DNA of 64,000 nt from Emydura subglobosa. Lineage: Eukaryota > Chordata > Testudines > Chelidae. A model generated the notes under the pieces. That model did not search any database. It was not told the origin of the DNA and was given only the letters and a program-made list of their open reading frames with translations. A program made the position numbers and the translations under genes. How positions within the stretch are numbered: the first letter of the stretch is position 1; each line of letters starts with the position of its first letter. Below, in pieces: positions 45,234 through 57,431 of the stretch. Location of the stretch: the NCBI GenBank assembly GCA_007922225.1, contig ML679961.1:67283075-67347074 (forward strand), read 5' to 3'.

Positions 45234-46527
45234 ATTATATACAAATTTTATAATCTTTGTTTTACTATGTCTCTTTTAGGGAAAGATAGTAATTTGTATT
45301 TTCCACATGGCCTCTTTACAAAAGTTGTTAATATTTATGCTCAGCTTCCTACGGTCTTGTCTGAAAGATCCATAGAGTAATGAATGGAATTCAATTTATC
45401 TAATTTGAACATAAATATCTGAGCTAATCTTCCTACATATTTACAGGTGATTCCAGAGAGAAACCAAATATTTCAAATCTGGGATTCAATTATCCCATTA
45501 ACTAAAAAAGAAGTTTTAGAGTTTCTCTCTAAACATCACTCTCACAAACACACACGAAAACTTCTCCTGTTTCTTATCAGGCAGCCTAGGAGGAAGATGC
45601 AGGATGTGTGTGTGTCAGCCAATTTTATTTTTAAAAAGCGATATACAGTTGATTTGATTTAAAGAGAACCTTTAACATTACCTTTAACATAGAAGAGATA
45701 CATTGGCATTGTTTTTCTCTAGTACCAGAAAAACAGGACTGTAACTTTTGCCATACTGCCAATCAGAGCAACAAGTACTGGAGCAAGTTATCTTCTGTTT
45801 TGGGTTATTTAGATTAAATAATTATATCTGGCTCTTATATACAAATACTAAATTGAAAACTTTTAAATTTTGTTACATAAATCAGACAAAAACATTTGTG
45901 TTGTTACAACATAGTTCACTTTTAAAAATATGTACCACAAACGAGTTAGAGTTGCAATAATCTAATAAGAAATTGTACCTGTAACAAACAGCAACAATTG
46001 CCAGATAAAATAGCAATATGTCCACGCTGATTTTCACCATACACACTAAAATCATAATTAAGAGCTTTTGATTTCCTGAGGGTATGTTTTGGTTTTTTTG
46101 TTTTCAACCATAGGCTAAAGGCATGCTGTCAAGCATAAAACAAATTAATTTATAACACAGATTAGAAATTTCTCTTTCATCAACCTCAATCCAGAAAACA
46201 TTACTTGAGACATACGCCAAAAGGCAGTGGTATATTCCTTTCTTAAACTATTTAAACAGGCTTTCATATACTCCGCTGAAGAACAGAAATAATCAATGTA
46301 AACCATATTCTCCATTGGCTAAACGTTGTGCATGAGAATTATGAATTAATTTGACTTTTTTTTTGTTTGTTTAAAACATTTACATAACCCAGGGAGATCC
46401 CAAAAATCTCACTATCTACAAATTTGACTTTTTACGGTCCGCAGTTTCACATTAGGCAGGCCCAAAACACAAGACTCAAAATGTGAATGATTTTGAAAAG
46501 ACCAATTTGTAACTGATCAGAGGGAGA
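44773..46527. other. no confident gene
   Basis: AT-rich DNA with a GT microsatellite. Two short frames preceded by acceptor-like sites (after 45279 and after 45446) are discussed as a weak finding. Confidence 0.4.
45184..45234. repeat. (TG)n microsatellite passing into TATG
   Basis: About 20 TG units followed by TATG repeats and TATATTATAT. Likely length-polymorphic. Confidence 0.97.
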
Positions 46528-46779
46528 GGTTACTCATCTTGTGCAGTAAATAGAGTTCTTAAAGATGTGTCCTCCTGTCTGTGCTCTACTTCAGGTGTGC
46601 ATGTGCCCCTCTGCCTTTGATCAGAGATTTTTGGAGCAGTGCCCATTTGGCCTGCACATGCATCCTACACATCCTTGCGCACTGAATCAAGGCTATAAAG
46701 GGCTGTGCAGACAAGCCGTACTCAGTTTCTTCTCTATTGCAAAGTCCCACACAGGAAATTCTGACACAGAGGAGTGGTT

Positions 46780-47640
46780 GGAGAAAATATGTACTGAAGC
46801 CCAGGCTGCAACCTTCAGGAACCGCAACATTCTTGGATAATTCCCTGGGAGTAGATTGCAACCTTGTAGGATGGGCTAAAACTGTAGAAGGCTGAATGCT
46901 GGCTGAGTCATAACAGTAACGATACTCCCAGAAATCCATTTTAAGAGCCTCTGGGTGTAATTCACTGGATTTGTTTACAACTGAAACAGACTAGGAGATT
47001 TTCAGAAGGGGTTTATTCTGTCAAAATAAAAGACTAATACCCTTCTGACATCTAATATATGGAAGGCAAATTCCTGCCAAGTCTGATGTGGTTTCAGGAA
47101 AAATACTGGGAGATGGGAAGATCTAGTTTATATAAAATTCAGAAGACACCTTAGGTAAGAACTTGGGATGTGGTCTAACAATTCTTTGTCCCTGAAAAAC
47201 ATTTGAAAAGGTAGGATCTGCCATTAAACCCCCCAGCTCTCCGATGGTGCAGGTGGAAGTAACAGCCACCAAGAAAGCTCTTTTCATGGATAGATGAACC
47301 AAAGAGAACTGGGCTAATGGTTCAAAGGGGTGTTTCATAAGGCAATTAAGAACAAGATTCAAGTCCCATGCTAGAGTGGGTTCTCTAATCTATGGGAAAA
47401 GATTCATGTGTACGTTGAGAAATCCTGTAGTCATGAGGTGAGCAAAAACTGAAAATCCTTTTACTGATGAGAGAAAGGTAGTGATAGCGAATAAGTGGAC
47501 CTTGAGAGAACTCATACCAAGACCTGATCTTTTAATTCCAACAGGTAGTCTAGAAGGGTGAAGAGGATAGTGAATAGGAGAAACTTAGCAGGAACATCAG
47601 TGGTGAAATCTCATCCAATTCTGAAGGTATGTACTTCTCA
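46780..47640 (-). pseudogene. DIRS tyrosine recombinase, copy 4 (broken)
   Basis: 47362-47123 contains LNCLMKHPFEPLAQFSLVHL and LVAVTSTCTIGELGGLMADP. The second block is where active enzymes have an ARR-GEL motif, so the catalytic arginine is lost. The C-terminal box near 46815-46780 reads KVAAWASVHIFSNHSS, where the tyrosine is also replaced. Confidence 0.78.
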
Positions 47641-48511
47641 GAGTTGTCTTTCTACTGTTTAACATTACTTGTTGCTCCTCCGTTGAACAGAAAGTCTCTA
47701 CCCCTGAAAATCATGAAGGAGCCATGCCTGAAGTTGCAAAGCTTCTAAACCGGGATGCAGTAACAGACTAGCATCCTGAGACAACAGGTGGTGACTGACT
47801 GGAAGTCTCAGCAGCAGACAAAATTCTCAAGAGCAATATTGTTGGTGGGTATGTAGAAAAGGGGGCCTTTGCTTAGTGACTGAGGAGCTAACTCCCTTCT
47901 GGAACAAAATTTCTTGCATTTTTTGTTGGTGACTGTTGCAAAGAGGTCCACCTCTGGAAACCCTCAAATAAGGAATATGCTGTTGAGAACTCATGAGTCA
48001 GCTCCCATTTGTCATTTTGAGAGAAGTGCCTGCTAAGGTCATCAACTGGTATTTTGTATACCAGGTAGAAAAGAAACTGAGATGACTAACTCATTGGCTA
48101 TGCACCAATTCCAGAGTTTTATTGCTTCAGCACAAAATGAGGGAGGAATATCTCCTGCCTTAATGACTGATGTAAAACTTGTAGGCCACATTGTTTGTCA
48201 TGATCTTGATGGATTTGGCTCTGATCAAAAGAAGTCAATACAAGCATTACTGACCATTCTTTATTCTAGAAGGTTAATGTGAAGGAGTCTCTAACGGGAT
48301 GACCATTTGCTTTGGATTGTGAGAGACCTCAGATGTGCCTCCCATTCCAAGAGCGATGTGTCTGATGTTATAATGTTGGAAGGAAGATCTTGAATAAACA
48401 GGACTCCTGCACAGACCTTTGCAGGATCCTTCCACTAGATGACTGACTGTAGAAGATAGTGGAGAATAGACACCTGTTTGTCCAGCCAGTGCTTGTTCAG
48501 CATATATAAAC

Positions 48512-49023
48512 CAGTTGTTCCCAACCTTTTTGGTTCAAGAGCCAGATATCATTTTTACAACCCTGAAGGGCCACCAGTCTCTGCCAGCAGCTCCCCTCCC
48601 CACACTGCAGCCAGATGGAAGAAGTTCAGTGAGGACCTCCTCACTGATCTACTGTCCCCCTGGCTGCAGCAGGGAAACCGCATGCATCCTGGAGCCCCAT
48701 GCCCTCCACCTGGGTCCTTTGGCAATGGCTCCCTTCTGCAGCCAGGGGGATGGGAGATCAGTGCTCCCCTCTCTCTGGCTCCAGCAGGGACCCTAGTGCA
48801 TGTAGGGACCTAGGCAGAGAGCTTTGCTCTCTGCTGGAGCCGAGGGAAGGGAGCACTGATCTCCCATCCCCTTGGCTGCAGCAAGAAGCCTGCACCGATC
48901 TTGTAGCCCCATGGCAATGTGCTCTGCCTAGGTCCTTAGGTAGCATCTCCCTTCTGCAGCCAGCAGGAGGGGAGCAGTGGGCCACTGTGAAAGACTCTAT
49001 GGGCCACAGGATGGGAACCACTG
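48512..49023. mobile_element. hAT MITE with internal palindrome
   Basis: The ends are CAGTTGTTCCCAACC and, inverted, CAGTGGTTCCCATCC. The flanks ATATAAAC (48504-48511) and ATATAGAC (49024-49031) match at seven of eight positions. Length is 512 bp. It lies in the RNase H/connection part of DIRS copy 4. Confidence 0.88.
48741..48876. repeat. near-perfect 136-bp palindrome
   Basis: The arms are 48741-48787 and 48831-48876, reverse complements apart from a few positions (core GGGATGGGAGATCAGTGCTC). The 43-bp spacer itself has short inverted pieces (AGAGAGC/GCTCTCT). It accounts for the open frames seen on both strands here. Confidence 0.88.
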
Positions 49024-49358
49024 ATATAGACTGTTCTGAGCCATTCTGGAGGCACTGAAGATGTAACCTGGCGTACTGAATTACAAAAACACAAGCTGCC
49101 ACGTGCTCTAATAGCTAGAGACAACTTCTTCCCGAAGTTTGAGGACTAAGCTGAATCATTGAGACGAGATACTTTAGGTAGGTAAGACCTAGCTGTCACA
49201 CATCCAGAGAAGCTCCTATGAACTCCATCCACTGTACTGTCATCAAAGTGGACTTCTCAAGATTGAATTGGAGGTCTAAACTGTGGAACAGTTATCTTGT
49301 TGCCTGTACTGCTGGCAATATCTCGATAAGATCAACATCTAAGCAACTAATCATTTAG

Positions 49359-49910
49359 TTAAGGCAAGACGTAGAAGATGGGAAGACGCATCTTCAGAAG
49401 ACATAAGTGGACAACTACAATCACCATGATCTTTGAGAATACTCTTGAGGCAGACAGGAAGCCAAAAGGGAGTACATGGTACTGATAGTGGTCATGGTTG
49501 AATATGAAGTAAAGAAACCTCTCGTGAGAGGGATGAATCATGACATGAAAAAAGGCATCTTGAAGGCTGAGAATCACAAACCAATCCCCTAAATATAGGA
49601 ACGGAATTACAGCTGCAAGGGTCACCATCCTGAATTTCTGCTGTTTCACATAGTTGTTCAGGCATCTGAAATCTAATAATGGCCTCCATCCCGCATTCTT
49701 TTTGGGAACCAGAAAGTACCAGAAAGAGTAAAATCCTTTCCCCCAGTGCTGAACTGGAATGGATTCTGTAGCTCTTAAGCAGAGAAGACAGGTAATTTTC
49801 TGCCTCAGCAACTGATCATGAGATAGTTCCCTAAAAACAGAGGGGGAAGAGGGGTGGGAGGGAGGGATGGAACTGAAATGGATTAAATATCTGGATACGA
49901 TGACCTCCAA
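49359..49910 (-). pseudogene. DIRS reverse transcriptase, copy 4 (N-terminal half open)
   Basis: An unbroken frame of 183 codons with the fingers and palm entry: KGFYSFWYFLVPKKNAGWRP, LLDFRCLNNYVKQQKFRMVT, then SLQDAFFHVMIHPSHERFLY (first catalytic aspartate region) and VLPFGFLSASRVFSKIM. The YLDD box just beyond, near 49350, has decayed and is followed by stops. It is the longest DIRS polymerase frame in the window. Confidence 0.85.
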
Positions 49911-50588
49911 AACCCACCGGTTGGATGTTATGGCCTCCTGGTCAGGTTGGAATTGGGAGATGTGGTATCAAAGGGGACAAGGAGAAGGATGGGATAGGAC
50001 AACAGTAAGTCCCTGTGGATCAAGTAGTTCAGATTCTTGAGCAAGTCATCAAAACTGGAGCTTGGATGATGCAGGTGGTTGACATGAAATAGCTGTGGCA
50101 GTAGCTAGCCTCTTTTTGGAGTATCTTTGTCTCTTGGCTGGCGGTTCAGGTGGTCTATAGAAAGTATATCAGTGAGCTGGGAGAGACCTCTGTGCTATTT
50201 CAGATTTGTTAAATTTTCTTTAATTCACAGCTGTATAGATCCCGAAGTATCTAAGTATCGTCCTTGAATCCTGTAAAGTGTGAAGAGAATCATTCACAGA
50301 GTCCAAAGATAATTTGTGACCATCAAAATAAAGGTCTTTTACAGTAGATTGTACCTCCCTAGGGAAGTGAGAGAGCTGGAGTCAAGATACTCATCACATC
50401 ACAATCATGGTGGAAATGGACCGGGGTGCAGTATCAGCTGCATCTAAGGAGCTCTATAGAGATGTCTTTACCAAACACTGACCTTCATATGATGGCCTTA
50501 AATTCTTCATGGTGCTCCTAAGCAAATATTCAATAAAGGTGTTAAATTTGGAACAATTCAGGTAGTTATAGTTTGACATGAGCACCTA

Positions 50589-51145
50589 ATGTCACCTGGC
50601 ACTCACCATCTCCAGCTGCTCCATGAATGCCACCAACAATCTTGAATTGTTTCTTTCTATGTCCCACAGCAATCTAGCCTCCAAGGAATTTTCATGTTCC
50701 CCGTGGCTCCTCTTGCGGCTCTGCAAATATCGCAGGATCAGGCACCATGTGCTTGCAATACTCATGATAATAGTGCAGAGTTGTGCTGACTTCATGTTTC
50801 TGTCAGATGGCGGACAGCGAAAAGGGACATGTGGCAATTTTTGAAAAGAGGCGTGAAAAATTATGGGATACAGATGAAATTATGGGATGCAGAACACTGC
50901 ATTTTGGGAAGTTGAAAACATGGTCCCAGTTATGGCCCCATGGGGCATTGCAAAAATTTCTCAAAACACCCTGTGCTGGATGGTGGTAAGATACTCTGCA
51001 TTCTGCATTGATACAAGTGCTCCTGGTAAGTCACACAGCACCAGTACCTGGAGCGTAGTGTGCACACACAAGCAATGTAAATACTGCAATAGTTGTATGC
51101 CAATGTAACTTAGGTTGACGTAATTTTGTAGTGTAGACACCTCTC
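50589..51145 (-). mobile_element. Harbinger element fragment: right end and transposase N-terminus
   Basis: The end near 51145 reads GTAGTGTAGACACCTCTCA, a Harbinger terminus. The minus frame 50837-50592 (STWCLILRYLQSRKRSHGE ... FMEQLEMV) matches in layout the N-terminal part of the transposase at 24429-23935 (LNTLRLVTQYLTSSELEQE ... FTEHLHMV). The catalytic part is gone, and it abuts truncated DIRS gag. Confidence 0.7.
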
Positions 51146-52708
51146 AGAATCGTACGGTAAATTAAGCATAAAGAGACTATTAAATCAATGTATGAGTTTC
51201 CAAACAAGGGTGGTGCACTGATTTAACTAAATCAGCTTCTACAATGATTTGGTTAAATCAGTATAACTTGTGTGTGTGTGGATAAGGCCTCAGGAGCAAT
51301 GTTACATTGGTAGGAATTTTTGGGGAAGAGAGAGAGGGAGAGAGAAACAAAATAACCTAGCAGAAATATAAAAAGTTAAGATCTAGTTATGCTAATTAAA
51401 CAAACACATGGTGACTAATATTACTCTTGTCCAAAAAAAATAAAAATTAACAACAACAACAGTAAATATATAAGGCCACATTTTCTAATTTGCTTACAAT
51501 GTTCCTTGGTTTTTTCAAATAAGCAACTAACAAACTTTTTCAGGGGGAAAAGAGTCACAAATGGAATTAAGGTTGAAAAGACATTTCACTAAACATTTAA
51601 AAACCTATGGAAAGCAAGTGTATCCAAAATCAACGTTCAAAAAGTGTTGAAAAATATGGAAAGATACACTTCCAGCCAATCAAAAAACCTTAACTCTGCC
51701 ACCATACTGCCAACATTCCTTCTCTCTCTCGCTTAGTCCTCATATCTACTTTGTAAAATGTGATTCTCTCTAAAGACAGACTTTGTTTGAATGAGTTTTT
51801 CATAAGGATATTTTCAGTTTTGAAAGAACTTTAAGACATCTAATCACCATAGGATATGGCTATCTCAAATTTGCAATACCACCCTATTTTGACTTTCAAA
51901 TGGTAATAAAATGTAAATGCATTGTGTTTAATACATATGTTTCCCCACCACCAAGTATGATCCTTTGCCATTTCCCAATCTCATCTCTTCTTACCATTTA
52001 AATTCCATGATTTAAAGTTTTGGGTTAGGAGGTTTGAAGCAATAGCTGTGTCTAATAATAGTTGTACATCTGGACGTACTTGTACCTTTTGGGAACAGCA
52101 GATAATTGTCCCCATGGAATTTCCAAAGCAACAAAGTGGCAAAGAATGTATTTGTTTCCCCAGCTTGCACCTCACCACAAACAAGGTATAGTCAGATAAG
52201 CTATACAGATGTAAACAGAAGATGGATCAAGTCAAGGCTTCTGAGGCTCCTAGCAGTTGTATTAACTTGCAGGCTGGACAATAAATGTTCATGCCAACTC
52301 CTGCTAGTTGTACAATTAGGTTAATTCAGTATACAACACCAATCATACAACTTTTATTTCTGAAAAACATTATATCTCTATCAAATATATACAGAAGTAC
52401 TCATCACTATAGCACCTAGATGCCAGCAAAGACAAATCACCTGCATAAAGCATGCAATCAAATAAATATTCCTGTTAAAACAGCTTTCACCGTAGTACCA
52501 TTTTTTCAACAGACAGTAGGAAATAAAAGTCAAGGAGGGGTTTCAGGCTGGAAGTCAGAATTGTCTTTAAACCACACAACTACATATGGGTGCGGAGGAA
52601 GATGTGCACATTGGATGTAATATCAGAATAAAAATACACCCCCATGCACAAATGTTCATCCAACCAGGCATGCCAATAGTTGTCATTTGTATTTCTGGGC
52701 CTAACTTG
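51146..52708. other. no gene seen
   Basis: AT-rich DNA with no recognised element. A few chance frames of up to about 70 codons are present. Confidence 0.4.
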
Positions 52709-53385
52709 GATTCATAGATTTTAAGGGCAGAAGGCACCATTATAATCATCTAGTTTGACTGCCTGTATATCAAAACCTCACCCAATAATTTTTTTATTCA
52801 AACACATAACTTGAGTATTGCGTAACTTTTAGAAAGACATCCAGTCTTGATTTAAAGACTTCAAGTGAAGGAGGATCCATCATGTCCCTAGGTAAGTTGC
52901 TCCAATGGATAATTATCCTTATTGTTCAAAATTTGCACCTTACTTCTAGTATGAAATTGCCTAATTTCAGATTCCAACCTGGATCTCACTAAGCCTTTTT
53001 CTGCTACAGTGACAGTGCAGGCTACTATCAGAAATCTATTCTTCATGTGGATACCTGTAGACCATAATCAAGTTACCTAACTTCTCTTGGATAAATTTAA
53101 TAGACTGAGCTTCTGATGTCTCAAAATAAGGCATGTTTACCAGGCTTCAAATAATTTTTGTAGCTCTTTTCTGAATCCTTTTCAATTTGTCAACATTTTT
53201 TTCCAAGTATTGACAACAGAAATGAACATAGTATTCCTGTAATGATCTCACTAATGCTATATACTAAAGTAATACCACCTCCATGCTCCTACATTATACT
53301 CCCCTACCTATACATCCAAGAATCACATTTGCCCTTTTAGCTTCATCATCATACTGGGAGTTCATCTTCAATTGGTTATCTGTTA
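52709..53385 (-). mobile_element. CR1 LINE, older subfamily, 3' part
   Basis: The tail GGATTCATAGATTTTAAGGGC marks the 3' end. The CR1 polymerase tail follows in decayed form (CTTCATCATCATACTGGGAG at the top). No open frame of note. Confidence 0.8.
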
Positions 53386-53389
53386 TTCT

Positions 53390-53450
53390 CCGTGGGCTTG
53401 TTTACATGGTGAAGTAATGTGCACTATGGCTCCATGTAGACAACCTCCCT
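53390..53450. repeat. short palindromic insert between two CR1 pieces
   Basis: GTTTACATGG and CCATGTAGAC are inverted partners about 30 bp apart. It resembles a deleted Harbinger-type MITE. Confidence 0.4.
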
Positions 53451-53454
53451 TGGA

Positions 53455-54240
53455 AGCCTATGCCAAATCTTAACTACCCTGACAGTTACAAACATTTTCT
53501 TAATATCTGACTTAAATCTGCAGATTAAGCTCATTACTTCTTGTCCTACCTTCAGTGGACATGGAAAACAAATGATCACAGTTCCCTTTTATAAACAGCT
53601 GATCCCACCCCATCTTCTTTTCTTAAGACTGAACATGCCCAATTTTCTTAACCTTTCCTTATAGGTCAGATTTTTCAAACCCTTTATCATTTTTGTTGCT
53701 CTCCTCTGGCCTCTCTCCCATTTGTCTGTATCTTTCCTTAAGTATGGTACCCAAATTTGGACACATTACTCCAGGTAAGGCCACACCAGTACCAAGTAGA
53801 GTGGAACAGTTACCTCCCATGTCTCACATGACACTCCTGTTAATACATCCCAGAATGTTAGCCTTTCTTACAACTGCACCACATTGTTGGCTTATATTCA
53901 ATATGCGACCCACTACAACCCATAGCCCCTTTTCAGCAATACTACCACCTAGCCAATCATTCTGTATTTTGTAGCTGGACATTTGATTTTTCCTTCCCAC
54001 ATGCAGTATTTTCCACTTACTTTTATTGAACTTCATCTTATTGAGTTCAGATCAATTCTCCAATTTGTCAATTTATTTTGAATTCTAAATCTGTTCTCCA
54101 AAGTGTTTGCAAACTGTCCTAGCTCGGTACGGTCTGCAAATTTTATAAGCATACCCTCCATTATCCAATTCATTAATGAAAATATTGAATAATGCCAGAC
54201 CCAGAACTGATTCCTAGGGTATTCCACCAGATATGATCTC
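53455..54240 (-). mobile_element. CR1 LINE, 3' half of a split copy
   Basis: The minus frame 54036-53824 gives KWKILHVGRKNQMSSYKIQN and AVVRKANILGCINRSVM, the CR1 polymerase C-terminal region. 54227-54033 carries the preceding part, with FADRTELGQ replacing the FADD box. It is interrupted at 54241. Confidence 0.85.
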
Positions 54241-55353
54241 TGTGACAGTCTGTACCTCTATATTCACCCCTTTTACAAAAGTATGCTAAATTTTGTACCA
54301 AGCATATTGTGTAAGGCATCATTTGAAAATTCATGGTTTATTGTCCTTGTTAAAATATGTGTAGCAACACTGTATGTAAAGATATAAGATTCCACTGTAT
54401 GATATTACCCAGGACATGTTCAAAAATGTTTTGGAGGGCACTCACAAACAAGTTCTCCAGACACAAAAGGCTAGCAAACGCCTTAGCTAGGTGTCAACGA
54501 GATCAAATGGACCACCACCTGATTAAGTGGCCACTCTTTGACAGGAAAGAGGATGTGGGCAAAAAAATTTACATTTTGACAAAGCAGCAGCTTAAGATTC
54601 CTAGCCACACAGACTTTATGTCTCCTGAACATCAACTGAAGATGAGTCTTGTGCAAGAGAAAGGGCTATAGAGGAGAGGACACATGTCCCAAATCATATC
54701 TCCCTTGCTCTCTATCCATGGCCTCCATCAACACCTGAAGAACAAAGGAAGCAGCACTGGATTTGGGGGAGTTCCTGACTGAAGGAGGTTCAGCCAGTAA
54801 GACTGTTGGAATATGGTGTGAGAGACCTTTGCTTTGTATTCACTTAGCTTGGTAAATTAGGTGTTAGTTGCATTTTGCCTTTTATTTCTTTGTAACCAAT
54901 TCTCATTTATATGCCTCATTACTTGCAGTCACTTAAAATCTATCTTTCGGTAGTTAATACATTTGTTTTGTTGTTTTATCTAAACCAACATATTTGGATT
55001 GAATATTTGGGAAACTACATTTGGGATAACAAGATTTGTGCATATCTATTTCTATTAATAAATGACAAACTTTATCTGAGCTTGTATTGTCCAAGAGCTG
55101 CTGGGTAGTACAGGATGCACATTTCTGAGGGAAAGTCTGGAACTGGAAGTTTGCTGGTGTTGCCTTGCAGTGTAATTCATGAGTTGCTGGCACTCATACA
55201 GTATAGCTGAGTGTTTTACATGCTGGAAGCTGTGTGTGAGCAGACCAGAAGTGGTTGCTCTCACAGCAAAGCAGTGTAAACGGCATCCCAAGTTGGGGAA
55301 TTGAGGGGGCACAGCTGTCCACGAGTCCAGACTGTACCCTGGGTAATGTCACA
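54241..55353. mobile_element. 1.1 kb LTR-like or MITE-like insert in CR1
   Basis: It starts TGTGACA and ends TGTCACA, so the termini are inverted and also fit the TG...CA of an LTR. An AATAAA at about 55055-55061 and a closing GT/TG-rich stretch favour a solo LTR. No clear target duplication was found in the flanks. CR1 sequence is continuous across it. Confidence 0.65.
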
Positions 55354-56165
55354 CCCACCAACTTTGACAACGAACCCTTTCTGTACAGTCTTTCAACCCA
55401 CTTTACAGTAATTTCATCTAGACCACATTTCTCCAGTTTGCTTATGAGAATGTCATCTGGGACTGTGTCAAAAGCCTTACTAAAATCCCTATCCGCCAAG
55501 CCAGTAACCCTGTCAAAGAAGGCAATTAGGTTGGTTTGGTATGATGTGTTCTTGACAAATCCATGCTGGCTATTCCTTATAAACATATTATCTTCTAGGT
55601 GTCTACCAACTGATTGTTTAATAATTTGTTCCAGTATCTTTCCAGGTACCAAAATTAGGCCTACTGGTCTATAATTCCCTGGATCATCTTTGTTCCCCTT
55701 TTTAAACATAGGTAATATGTTTGCCCTTCTCCAGTCATCTGGGGCCTCAATCTGTCCTCCATGAGTTCTCAAAAATATCTACTAATAGTTCAGAGATTGC
55801 TTCAGTTGGTTCCTTAAGTAACTAGGATGAACTTCATCATGCCCTGCCAACCTGAACACATCTAATTTACGAAAATATTCTTTAATTTGTTCTTTTCTAT
55901 TCTGGCTTGTGCTAATTTCCCCTTGTTGTCAATACAAATTATGCTGTGTACATGGTCACCATTAATCTTTTTAGTGAAGACTGAACGAAAACACCTCAGC
56001 CTTCCTGATGTCATCAGTTCTTAGCTCTTTCCCTGCTAAGTAGAGGACCGATACCTTCCTTCATCTTTCACTTGCTCCTAACATATTTAAAAGAACCTTA
56101 TCTTATTGCCTTTTATGTCTCTTGCCAAGTGTAATTCATTTTGTGCCTTAGTCATTTTGTGCCAA
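55354..56165 (-). mobile_element. CR1 LINE, 5' half of the split copy
   Basis: The frame 55772-55194 starts in CR1: DDWRRANILPMFKKGNKDDP, NYRPVGLILVPGKILEQII, NSQHGFVKNTSYQTNLIAFF and [20 protein letters not shown]. These are the polymerase fingers and first catalytic motif. The frame then runs into the insert. 55773-56165 is the linker after the endonuclease. Together with 53455-54240 this is about 1.6 kb of one CR1. Confidence 0.88.
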
Positions 56166-56321
56166 TTCTAACAACACATTCTGCTACTTAGCAGTTCAAA
56201 TCAGACTCTTTGTTTCACCCTGAGACAAAAAATTTTGAATTCAGTTCAAAAGGAGCTTTCACAATTACAAAATGCCTCTTATATGGCAAATATGGTTTTC
56301 TCTTAAATTATAACAGCTATC

Positions 56322-57431
56322 CAGGGATGGATAAAAATTTATTTTAAAATAAATCAGATTTTATTTACATTATTTTTTTTAAAATAAACTAATTTAAAAT
56401 TATGACAACTGACTGTAAAGCCTAAACATACTCTAATCTAATAAAATCATTAAATAAAAAAATATATACAAGAAGTACATTTTTTCTGCCAGAATTTTAA
56501 AGAAAGTCAAACTACTGAACTGGTGGAAGTCGCTGGCTAAGCACCTGGAACCAATGTTTGTTGACGTGGTAAGCCAGCTTTTGTCAGAACTCTCTTCTGC
56601 AGGTGAGTTCAGTTCACTGATTAGTTCATTCTAAGTTAAACAAATTAGGAGGTGAGAAAGCAGGAGAGCTGGTTTTCCTCATCCATCTATAAATAAAAAA
56701 CGAGGTGTGAGAGGATAAGATCTTGTACATTTAATTTTAATTAATTTTTGTTGATTTTTATATAAAAACAAAACAAGCAACAAAAATGACTTACGGTGTG
56801 TATATGTTTCCAAATACCACATATGTTAATCTTAAAGGACATGGTAACCAGAAATAATTAGTTCAATTCACTAACTATAGATAATACTTCCTTTGTTTAA
56901 TAAATCAGATAATATTAAATGCAAAATATGTTTTTATGAACTTTTTTTCCTCTTATGTATTCCTCACATTTAAGGTACTTTTAACTAATACAAAAATTAA
57001 ATGCTGGTTTTGTGCATTTTTAATTGAATTCCAATTACAACCCAAATGCAGCCTGACACAAATCATGAGTAAAAATATTAATTCTCCAGTAAATAAGAAA
57101 TGCATCATTCACCATTTTATAACATCATAAAAATGTCAAAATTAAGATTCTGAATAAATGTATGTTAAGATACATAATTGCTTAAATAAATCTGTATAAA
57201 GACAACATATCTTCCAAGATACCCAAAGTACAAAATCTAATGTAAAGGCTATATATAGTTGCAAATCAGAATGTTTTAATGGTTACCCATCAATGAGAAT
57301 CAACTTCTCTTTATGAAAATAACTAAAGTACAAAGGCAAAACAAGATTAAAATCAATTATTTAAATTCATGTTTACCGCTGGCTGATTTAAATCATGATT
57401 AAAAACTAGTGATTTAAATCAATCCTCCCTG
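56322..57431 (+). mobile_element. hAT element remnant with transposase C-terminus (copy E2)
   Basis: The ends are CAGGGATGGAT and, inverted, CAGGGAGGATTGATTTAAAT. The flanking octamers agree at five of eight. At about 56510-56640 the plus strand reads LLNWWKSLAKHLEPMFVDVV and then an SSAGE-like segment, the start of the hAT C-terminal domain, parallel to copy E1 at 18185-19237. It is broken by stops. Confidence 0.7.

Larger units (their letters stand above)
46528..50588 (-). mobile_element. DIRS-type retrotransposon, copy 4, 5'-truncated
   Basis: The low-coordinate end (GGTTACTCATCTTGTGCAGTAA) is nearly the same as that of copy 5, so these two form one subfamily. The internal complementary region and the last part of the recombinase seem deleted near 46790. 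Recombinase, RNase H and polymerase remnants follow. Gag is cut at 50588, where a Harbinger fragment begins. It carries a hAT insert at 48512-49023. Confidence 0.8.

Noticed and set aside
45184..45234. Repeat array considered as a CRISPR-like structure
   Set aside because: It is a plain TG/TATG microsatellite without spacers, in a vertebrate genome.
48478..49102. Overlapping frames of 90-119 codons on both strands
   Set aside because: They fall in the palindromic GC-rich hAT MITE and mirror each other across strands. No domain is present.
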